Below are positions 11,690 through 64,000 of a DNA stretch of 64,000 bases, in pieces (position 1 is the first letter of the stretch; each line of letters starts with the position of its first letter). The notes under the pieces were generated by a model, which was not told the DNA's origin, made no database searches, and saw only the letters and a program-made list of their open reading frames with translations. The stretch is from Cristatella mucedo. Its lineage: Eukaryota; Bryozoa; Phylactolaemata; Cristatellidae. The stretch is taken from NCBI GenBank assembly GCA_009760855.2, contig WPIO01000009.1:961001-1025000 (forward strand), in the 5' to 3' direction. A program made the position numbers and the translations under genes.

Positions 11690-14361
11690 TCATTTCTCAT
11701 TTCGATTCTGTGTGCAAGAAATCGATCCTTCCTCGTTATGGGTGATTTCAACGTTCACTTTGATAACTTATCTGACGCTTTCAGCACCAAATTGTGTGCA
11801 TTGACTGACCCATTGTCTCTTGTGGCGCATGACCATGGCCCTACCCACATCAAGGGTAATCAAATCACTCACTCGACCAGATTTTCTCATACAACTGCAC
11901 TTTGCCATCACCAATTATTACCAAATCTGGCTTATCTGACCACATGCAGATCTTATTCAATCTACAGTGGGTGCCCACACCCTTCTCTAAACTAACCTGT
12001 GAATCGCGAAATCTTAAGATACTTGACATCGATACTGTCCGTGCGAGAATATCTGCTTCACCTCTGCTGCTCAGTCCTCCCTCCGATCTGCCATCATTGG
12101 TAGATAGCTACAACACCACACTAGCTGACACGCTCGACGAGTTTCACCTCTGATGAAGCGCACTGTGCACCCCCGTCCAGACGGCCTATGGTTTACCACA
12201 AACATTAAACTAGCCAAGTCTACTAAACGAAAACTTGAAAAAGCATACAAAAGATCCGGACTAACTGTCAATTGCCAGGCATATAAAGACTACTGTAGGT
12301 CGTACCAATCGATCCTAGAAAAGGTTAAGTCTAGCTTCTATAGTAACATTGTTGAATCACAGATGCACAAACCAAAAATGCTGATGTCGACAATAAACCA
12401 TCTCCTCAACCGTTCCCAGGTTAGCTCCTTACCGAATGATCCTTGTGATGATCTAGCCGATCGCTTCTCTCGATTCTTTGTGCAGAAGATAGACAAGATT
12501 AGGGAATCCTTCCCTGCGATGACAACCTCCCCACTAGAATGCTGTTCCTCGGTTCCTGGCTGCACCTTAATGTCTGCATGTAAGCAGGTCACTAGTGATC
12601 TAGTCCTAAAGTTCGTATCTCAATCCAAGAAGACAACAAGTCCTCTGGATCTATTCCCACTGTCCTGTTCATACGTTGCATTGATCTGCTGCCGCCATGC
12701 ATAACTAACATCATCAATATTTCATTAGCCTCAGGTCATGTCCTAGCACCTTTCAAAAAAGCTGTAGTCAGGCTACTTCTCGAGAAAGCGACACTTGACC
12801 AACAGAACTTAAGCAACTACCGCCCCGTCTCCCTTCTACCATTCCTATCAAAGACACTCGAACATGTCGTGGCAGACCAGCCGAACTCATATATCGAAAC
12901 CTCCCACCTTGCTTGTAAGTTCCAGTCTGGCTTTAGAGCTAATCACTCCACAGAGTCAGCATTGCTTAGGGTATACAACGACCTACTTAGGAATGCAGAC
13001 ATGGATAGAGTGTCTCTGCTTGTTTTGCTTGATCTTTCGGCAGCTTTTGATACCATCGATCACAATGTTCTTCTAGAGCGCCTCTCATCTCGCCTGGGCA
13101 TCACTGGCACTGCTGTACAGTGGTTCAGGTCCTATCACAGTGGGACACTCCCGAGTATAGACGTGAATGGACAAAGATGATCTGAGGCACCTTTAAAATA
13201 TGGAGTACCTCAAGGCTCCGTGCTTGGTCCGGTTCTTTTCACGGTGTATACTCTCCCTCTTGGTGATGTGATTGCCAAGCACAATCTAGGCTTTCCCTTC
13301 TATTTGGATGACACTGCGTTGTACCTTTGCTTTGATACCTCCCAGCTTCCGAGCACCTCAAGTTCTCTCAACTAACTTGCTGCATGTATTGATGACATCC
13401 GCACATGGATGGCAGCAAATTTTCTAAAACTAACCGATGATAAAACTAACTTACTAGTTATGGGCAAACCCAGTGTGATTCACAAATTGGAAAGGCTGAC
13501 TCTCAAAATTGGCTCTGCCAGCATATCTCCAGTTGAATCAGCTCGAAATCTAGGTGTCATATTTCAAAGCGACCTCTCGTTAGACTACCATATCAGCTCC
13601 ACAGTCAAATCTACCTATGTTCAGCTTCACAACATAGCTAAAATTTGGGCTTGTTTAGATAAAGATACCACATCCAAGTTGGTCCATACATTCGTGACAT
13701 CCCATCTCGACTTCTGCAACTCACTGCTTACTGGCCTACCAGCATTTGCGATCAAGTGATTGCAGCTGATGCAAAACTCTGCAGCTAGGCTTGTCTGTCG
13801 TGATCGTCACAGTTGCCACATTACTCCACTTCTCGCCGACCTGCACTGGCTACCAGTCCAGCAACGGATTGATTTCAGGGTTTTGTCGCTCACTTTTAGG
13901 TCCCTCTATTCTATGGCTCCAGCCTATCTCTCAGATATACCACCCCATCGTACCACCCACTTTCCGAAATAAGACAGTTTACAAATAACTCGCACAAACC
14001 TTAAATCCTTTGGAGACCGTGCATTTAGTTCTTATGCTCCCACAGCCTGGAACTCCCTCCCCACTTGTGTCAGAATATCCCCGACCTGACCACATTTAAA
14101 ATGAACTTAAAACACCTATTTAGGACAGCATTTAGTGGGTCCCTGTGATTCGTCCTTCATGTGCTTATGCATGCTGACACTGTGCATGCTGCCACTAATC
14201 ACACTTGCATGCTGACCCTGTGCATGTCACCCCTACCCATATTATTCATTTTGTTTGTTTTTAAAGCATGATTTTACTTACCATTCAATGGCATTTCCCT
14301 TTGCAGCAAATGTAAAGCGCCTAGAAAGAGATTAAGTTTTCTGGGGGCGCTTCATCAAGTG
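11690..14361 (+). mobile_element. LINE A, plus-strand 5'-truncated copy
   Basis: Begins inside the endonuclease (GDFNVHFDNLSDAFS at 11738, GPTHIKG) and runs through linker (12153-12704), RT ([53 protein letters not shown]) and 3' domain (13409-13972) to the tail TGTAAAGCGCCTAGAAAGAG ending about 14361. Stops and frameshifts interrupt it, including a stop at 13178-13180, and the catalytic box reads YLDD. Inserted in the duplicated unit described at 10011-14425. Confidence 0.9.
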
Positions 14362-14425
14362 GCAGCATCGCCGGAGCACTCCTGCACGAATCCTAATGTA
14401 TAGTTCGGCGAAACCGGGATCCTCA

Positions 14426-14849
14426 AACACGTCTTACTCGGCCAACTTCTCCTCCCCAAGAGCCACGATGACCTCTTGTCACCGCACATCCGGCCATGCC
14501 GTAGGTCTTACCACAGCCTAGACAGTGACCCTCATTACAGCCGTCCAGTCCCAGCCAACAGAACCTAGCTTGAGCACACCTATAGGCACTGCTGGTTGAT
14601 GTCTATGTTCGCCGTGTCACGAGCTCCACTGTCACTAAGAAATTTGATGTACTACAGAAAAATATCATGCGAATAAAAAGACGGCTTACTCATGAGTGTG
14701 CAAGTGGTCCTGGTGGATCAACACCTACTCCTAGGTTGCTATACAAAACTTGTTATTTTTATTCTTATATATAATCAAACGCTAGCGCTTTCAAACTCGT
14801 TAATAAAATTAGTGTTACCAAATGTTAACCAAGGATCAACTGATGCTAT
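14426..14849. other. No feature recognised
   Basis: First 200 bp are C-rich and may continue the duplicated unit; no copy 1 counterpart was found for it. Confidence 0.4.
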
Positions 14850-15360
14850 ATGTTCCTTTCCATCTGCTTGAGTGCTTTGGTCCATGCATTCTTTGGCTCC
14901 AGCCTACTAATCAGTTACACTCTCCTACCAGGCTAAGCATAGTACAACTTGCTTTTCAGAATCTAATAGTTTACCTATACCTCATACAAACCTCTAATCC
15001 TCGGGAGACCGTGCCTTTAGTTCGTATTCTCCCAAAACACGGAATTCACTTGAGGCTAGCGTCACGTAATCTCCTAATTTGACAAAATTTCAAAAGAAAC
15101 TAAAAGGCATCAATTCAGAAAAGCATTTAGTGGGTCCCTGTGATTCTACCTCTATGTGCTTATGTGTGCTGACACTGTGCATGCTACCACTAACCATACT
15201 TGCATGGTGACCCTGTACACGACGACCCTATGTTATTCTTGTTGTTTTTTCAGTTTACTATCGCTAACCATTCCACTCGATCGTGCTTCAATTGCAGCAA
15301 ATTTAAAGAGCCTGGAAAGAGATTGAATTCTCCCAGGGCTCTATATCAAGTGTATCATTA
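14850..15360 (+). mobile_element. LINE A 3' end (about 510 bp)
   Basis: GGCTCCAGCCTACTAATCAG, GGGAGACCGTGCCTTTAGTT, the GTGCTGACACTGTGCATGCT block and the tail AAAGAGCCTGGAAAGAGATT to TATCAAGTGTATCATTATTA. Classic 5'-truncated insertion. Confidence 0.8.
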
Positions 15361-16191
15361 TTAATATTACTTCCAGCTATTGCAGAGGCATATTTCAAAA
15401 TTTCATATCGCTTCAGTACTTGAATATTGTAACACTATAGAGTTAAATAACTGTCGTGTAAGTCCCATACATTTTGCATTTACATTTACATTTACATTTT
15501 GGATGTAAAGCCACTCGATGTTTGTATTATTGGCAACAGAAGGTTACATGTATGCATAACTTACAACAATGCAAGATGGGTGAAGTAATACTAGTGAATC
15601 TGTATACACATGTTTATACATTTTCCTATGACCCCCAAGCCTAAAACAATAGAGTGAGCTATGCTGAGGTCCCATTCGAACAAACGAATGAAGCACTCGA
15701 GCTGGATGGATGACAGCAGATTAACTGTCTACATATCCATATCGCATACAATCATGACCAGCAATTACATTCGTGGTCAAAGAAGTAAATGACAATCATT
15801 AAGCTCACGGCTACTGGAAAGATGCACACATTTCAAGACAATGTGGCTCTGCCGTCAAAATCATTCTTGCTCGTCAATTCAACAGCCATTCCTTAAACAC
15901 AAAAGGATTCAAAACTGACTCAATGCGGATATTGTATGCATACACGTAGGTGGTACTCGGTGTGTGCACCTACCGAGAGTAGTTTATATTGTAAGCATTT
16001 GCATGCAGCAAAACTAAGGCAGTCAATAATTGCACAACGGCAACTTCTATCGAAACGAACGTAACGGTCTGCCACTAGTCAGAGAAACATGTCTTAGATT
16101 TGAATTTACTATTCAAAAGTTTTGCTCAGGCTTATGCCAAGTCTCCAGGACTTGCTACAGCCCGGCTGTCGGTAGAACACACTTTCTTTGA
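15361..16191. other. BIRC6 3' UTR and downstream sequence
   Basis: Should hold the 3' UTR and polyadenylation site of BIRC6 on the minus strand. I see no canonical AATAAA close to the stop; the end of the transcript is not placed. Confidence 0.5.
15477..15500 (+). repeat. (CATTTA)n, four copies
   Basis: CATTTACATTTACATTTACA, downstream of BIRC6 and after a LINE A tail. Confidence 0.85.
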
Positions 16192-59183
<42,992 letters not shown>

Positions 59184-60104
59184 CTGCAAAAAAAGGGTTG
59201 GTGAAATACAACAAAATGAACTACAGGAATAAGTATAAAAGTAAGTTGACCTGCAACAAAGATTACATACAAGCAAGTTCTAGCAGAAAAGACTTGCAAA
59301 GACATTAAAACATACTGCCATCATATTGTAGCCTTATATTTTAGGATACAAAAAGCCTAGCACAGAAAGTGAGCATGCACGCACTGAATGCAGCTAATAA
59401 ACTAAGGCTCAAAAAATAATAGACTGTAAAGACAGTATGCAGGTACATACAAGGCAAAATAAGCACTCAAAGTATACTCACTGATCACATTAAACTTGAA
59501 AATCACAGACACCAAGAAGCACTGGTTATGCTGGACACTAGTGCATTTGAAAAAATTACCAACCAATTAACTCAAATACACAAACAGCAGCTTTGTCCCC
59601 ATTACTGACATTCATTGAACAAAGGAAGTACGAGCCCGAAATATTAATTTGGAGTCGCAGCATTGAGAAGAATGAACATAAGTAATGGGCAGTGTTGCTA
59701 CCTCCCACGTACATATACAGCAGCTGATACTTAGAACTTGTTTACGCAAGCTGCCAACTGGGTACAAGCTGCCACAACTTAGGCGTCCTAGCGTTCTCCA
59801 CTAGAGCTGTTAATGACTATTAATGACCATTGAATATGATCATAAAATCTTACCACACTACGGGTTATACCTATTACCCATACTGTATGGCTTGTTGAGT
59901 CCTATACATATCTCGGAGGATAAAATCTAGAGTTCTAAAATTGCGTCATGCCCTAGACTGACATTAGTAGCTTGGCATGCAAATGTTTCGACAACCTCTT
60001 GATGCAAGTACAATAATTTCGGCAATCCTTGCCGGTAAGTTGCCATCTGTACAGGCACCTGCTAGACTTTTGCGTAGTAGCAACCACAAATACCAACTGC
60101 AGCA
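59184..60104. other. BIRC6 intron upstream of exon 1, unassigned
   Basis: No exon with matching phase found; no repeat recognised until the LINE A tail. Confidence 0.5.
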
Positions 60105-63100
60105 ACATCCAGTGAATAATAATAATAATAGTAACAATAATATTAAGGCACTTGGTAAAGCGCCCTCAGAGAACTCAATCTCTCTCTAGGCGCTGAATAT
60201 TAGCTGCAAAGGGAAATGCAATTGAATGGAAAGTAAAATCATGCTTGAAAAACAAAACAAAAAATGAATAACATGGTTAGGGGTGACATGCACAGGGTCA
60301 GCATGCAAATGTGGTTAGTGGCACCATGCACAGTGTAAGCACGCATAAAGACATCAAAGACGAATAACAGGGACCCACTAAATGCTGTCCTAAATAGGTG
60401 TGTTTTTAAATTCTTTTTAAATGTGGTCAGGTCAGGGGATGTTCTGACGCAGGTCGGGAGGGAGTTCCAGGCTTCGGGGGAACATACAAAGTAAATGCAC
60501 GGTCTCCAAAGGATTTGAGGTTTGTATGGGGTATTTGTAGACTGTTGGATTCCGAAAGCAGGTGGTACGATGCTTGGCCTGATGGGGTAGTATGTCGAAG
60601 AGATAGGCTGGAGCCATAGAATGAAGGGACCTAAAAGTGAGCGACAAAACTCTGAAATCAATCCGTTGCTGGACTGGTAGCAAGTGCAGGTCGGCGAGAA
60701 GTGGAGTAATGTGGCAACTGCGACGCTCACGACAGACAAGCCTAGCTGCAGAGTTTTGCACCGGCTGCAATCGCCTGATCGCACATGCTGGTAGGCCAGT
60801 AAGCAGTGAGTTGCAGAAGTCGAGACGGGATGTCACGAATGCATGGACCAACTTGGACGTGGTATCCTTATCTAAACAAGCCCAAATTTTAGCAATGTTA
60901 TGAAGCTGAAAATAGGCAGATTTGACTGTGGAGCTGATATGGTCGTCTAACGAGAGGTTGCTTTGGAATATGACACCTGGATTTCGAGCTGATTCAACTG
61001 GAGATATGCTGGCAGAGCCAATTTTGAGGGTCAGCCTTTCAAATCTCTGAATCACACTGGGTTTCCCATAACTAGTAAGTTAGTTTTATCATCGTTAAGT
61101 TTAAGAAAGTTTGCTGCCATCCATGTGCGGATGTCATCAATACATGCAGCAAGTGAGTTTAGAGAATTTGAGGTGCTCGAAGGCTGGGAGGGATCAAAGC
61201 AAAGGTACAACTGAGTGTCATCCGCATAGAAGTGAAAGCCTAGATTGTGCTTGGCAATCACATCAGCAAGAGGCAGAGTATAAACTGTGAAAAGAACCGG
61301 ACCCAGCACGGAGCCCTGAGGTACTCCATACTTCAGAAGATCTTTGTCCATTCACGTCAATACTCTGGAGTCTCCCACTGAGATAGGACCTGAACCACTA
61401 CAGAGCAGTGCCAGTGATGCCCAGGCGAGATGAGAGGCGCTCTAGAAGAACATTGTGATCGATGGTATCAAAAGCTGCCGGAAGATCGAGCAAAACAAGC
61501 AGAGACACTCTACCCACGTCTGCATTTCAAAGCATACCCTAAGCAATCCTGACTCAGTGGAGTGATTAGCTCTAAAGCCAGACTGAAACTTACTAGCAAG
61601 GTGTGAGGTTTCGATATATGAGTTCAGCTGGTCCGCCATGACTCGTTCCAGTGTCTTTGATAGGAATGATAAAAGGGAAACTGGGAGGTAGTTCCTTAAG
61701 TTCTCTTGGTCTAGTGTCGATTGCTTGAGAAGTGGCCTGACTACAGCTTTTTTGAACGGTGCTGGGACATGACCTGAGGCTAATGACATATTAATGATGT
61801 TAGTTATGCATGGCAGCAGCAGATCAATGCAACGTAGGAGCAGGACAGTGGGAATAGGGTCCAGAGGACTTGTTGTCTTCTTTGATTGAGATACAAGCTT
61901 CAGGACTAGATCACTAGTGACCTGCTTAAATGTAGACATTAAGGTGCAGCCAGGAATCGGGGAACAGCATTCTAGTGGAGATGTTGTCATCGCAGGGAAG
62001 GATTCAATTATCTTGTCTATCTTCTGCACAAAGAATCGAGGGAAGCGATCGGCTAGATCATCACAAGGATCATCAGGTAACGAGCTAAGCTGGGAGGGGT
62101 TGAGGAGATGGTTTATCGTCGACGTCAGCATTTTTGGATTGTGCATCTCTGATTAAACAATGCTTCTATAGAAGCTAGATTTGGCCTTTGCAAGGATCGA
62201 TTGGTACGACCTACAGTAGTCTTCATATGCCGTCGATGGACAGTTAGTCCAGAGCTTTTGTACGCTTTTTCAAGCTTTCGCTTAGTAGACCTGGCTAGTT
62301 TAATGTCTGTGGTAAAACATAGGCCTCTGGGCAGGGGCACACAGTGTGCTTTGTCAGAGATGCAAACTCGTCGAGCGTGTCAGCTAGTGTCGTGTTGTAC
62401 CTATCTACCAATGATGACAGATCGGAGGGAGGATTGAGTAGCAGAGGTGAAGCAGATATTCTCGCACGGACAGCATCGATGTCAAGGATCTTGAGTTTTT
62501 GCCATTCACAGGTTATTTTAGGAGGTGGGCACACCCTGTAGATTGAATGAGATCTGCACGTGGTCAGATAAGCACGATTTGGTAATAATTGGTGATGACA
62601 AAGTACAGTTGCATGAGAAAATCTGGTCGAGTGTGTAACCCTTGATGTGAGTAGGGCCATGTACATGAGCCACAAGAGACAATGAGTCAGTCAATGCACG
62701 AAATTCGGTGCTGAAATCGTCAGATAAGTTATCAAAGTCTATGTTGAAATCAGCCATAACGAGGAAGGATCAATTTCTTGCACACAGAATCGAAATGAGA
62801 TCGGAGAAATCTGAGATAGAGGAGGATTTGGTATCTGGTGGGCGATGGACTACTGCCACTATCGGTAGCTTGTTTTCGGATGAGACCAAGACAATTGATT
62901 TAAAAGACTGCTTCGAGGGTACTGCAATGGCTTGAAGTTGAATTGCGAGTGCACGATAATAGCAACTCCACCTCCAGTTTTGATTGATCTAGGGGTGTGA
63001 AAGAACAAGAATCGATTACTTTCAATTTCAATCGATTCCGATCAAAATCAGTTCCCACCAAATGAGTGGCGTCTGATCTGGCGGTTCCGGCAACCATGGC

Positions 63101-63450
63101 GGCTCTGGGGTGCTTTTCTTTTGCTAATGCATAGTTTACGAATCTTAGCAACAGCATTAATATCTTGGAATACATTTGATCTACGATGACGAAGCGATAA
63201 CAGCTGCTGACGATGATAACTAACGTGCAGGTTACTAGCCGCCGGCGTAGCTAAGGCAGCTGCCGGCGTGGGAGACCCAGCTGCCCAAAGCTATAAGCGT
63301 TTAGATATCTATCTAAAGATATCTAGGAGCGGAATTTCTCTACGCGCTACGGTCAAATAACAATCACAATAACTTTAAACGGGTCTTAGCTGGATCGTTT
63401 CTGCATACGATGTTCGCAAGAACTTCGGATTTCGGGGTGAAGAGGCTGGT
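60105..63450 (-). mobile_element. LINE A, longest copy (CR1/L2-like non-LTR retrotransposon), decayed
   Basis: Reads on the minus strand from a GC-richer 5' region (about 63450-62950) through an endonuclease part (ADFNIDFDNLSDDFS, GPTHIKG, SDH) and a reverse transcriptase ([71 protein letters not shown]) to a 3' domain and a tail AAGCGCC...GAGATTGAGTT...GGGCGCTT followed by ATT-type repeats (60105-60150). Coding parts sit in several frames (62757-62518, 62675-62295, 62146-61442, 61351-61052, 61055-60432), so the single ORF is broken. The FADD/YADD catalytic box is intact as YADD. Established: this order is that of the Jockey/CR1/L2 superfamily. It probably lies in an upstream BIRC6 intron. 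Confidence 0.9.
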
Positions 63451-63894
63451 TACAATTTGGCTAGAGTCGGGTAGTTAAAGTTTTCTTAAGTAAACTAAAA
63501 AAAGAATTGAATACTATTTATTTATCTATTTTACTGCATAGATTATATTTTTATTGCATAGTCTGCCGTGTACCTGTAACATATCTACACTGATCATGTT
63601 ACTCTTGAGTCACCCCACACATCCACAAATTAAATTCTCAGACTAGCAAGATAGTCAAAAGATAGGCCAAGATCATCAAAGAGGCCAAGATCAACAAAGA
63701 CATGCATTATCATTAGATGAACTTTGTTGGTTGCCCATACACAATTCGGACCATGTAAATACAGCTAAAGCAAGTATTGACACATAAATTGTGAACAGGC
63801 TTGCACAGATTAAGACTCAACACAAATCAATTTACAGCAGGCAGTTTCTTCACATATGCACAGTGAAGTGTTGACCATTTACACATATTAACTA
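63451..63894. other. No feature recognised
   Basis: AT-rich sequence between LINE A 5' end and another LINE tail; presumed intronic. Confidence 0.4.
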
Positions 63895-64000
63895 TATGTT
63901 TATATAGCACCCTAAGAGCAATTAATCTCTTTTTAGGCACTTTACATAAGCTGTAAAGAAAGCATAATCAGAGGGCGATCTAAACAATCGTAAGTGTTGA
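63895..64000 (-). mobile_element. LINE A-like tail, runs off the window
   Basis: TATAGCACCCTAAGAGCAAT and TAGGCACTTTACATAAGCTG repeat the tail signature of 3645-3720. Probably the start of another copy. Confidence 0.65.

Larger units (their letters stand above)
10011..14425 (+). repeat. Unnamed duplicated unit, copy 2, split by the LTR and LINE A
   Basis: Pieces at 10011-10095, 11512-11665 and 14362-14425 correspond in order to copy 1. Some 240 bp of copy 1 (about 8630-8870) is missing at the LINE junction, so either the LINE insertion deleted target DNA or copy 1 gained sequence. Confidence 0.7.

Overview
This is eukaryotic nuclear DNA, most likely from an early-branching marine animal. A sponge is my guess, but nothing in the window fixes the taxon. 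The evidence is a many-exon GT-AG gene, several families of non-LTR retrotransposons, tRNA-derived SINEs, a solo LTR and long dinucleotide tracts.

The backbone, 16192-59183 on the minus strand, is the 3' part of a BIRC6 (BRUCE/Apollon) orthologue. BIRC6 is the giant E2/E3 hybrid ubiquitin ligase and inhibitor of apoptosis. I assembled 36 exons by hand from splice signals, reading frame and recall of the vertebrate protein. Every exon-exon phase matches, and the coding exons total 8607 nt (2868 codons plus stop). The C-terminal UBC domain is intact, including the catalytic Cys in [11 protein letters not shown]. The N-terminal part with the BIR domain is not here and should lie beyond 64000, so the LINE at 60.1-63.4 kb probably sits in a BIRC6 intron.

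1-16100 lies downstream of BIRC6 and is a repeat graveyard. It holds CR1/L2-like LINEs of two families (called A and B here), SINE-1 copies, a possible Gypsy integrase remnant and an unnamed duplicated unit. One copy of that unit has been split by a solo LTR (10096-11511) and by a LINE (about 11690-14361).

The BIRC6 introns carry further LINE A/B fragments, many short LINE tails of 80-300 bp, SINE-1 and SINE-2 copies, (AG)n, (CT)n, (CA)n and (TA)n tracts, and a 30-bp perfect inverted repeat. The most interesting points are: an in-frame-skippable BIRC6 exon flanked by complementary (AG)n and (CU)n tracts; a solo LTR with its empty-site paralogue in the same window; and a tRNA-headed SINE whose tail matches that of LINE A, which points to its mobilising partner. 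No rRNA, functional tRNA, CRISPR or prokaryotic feature was seen.
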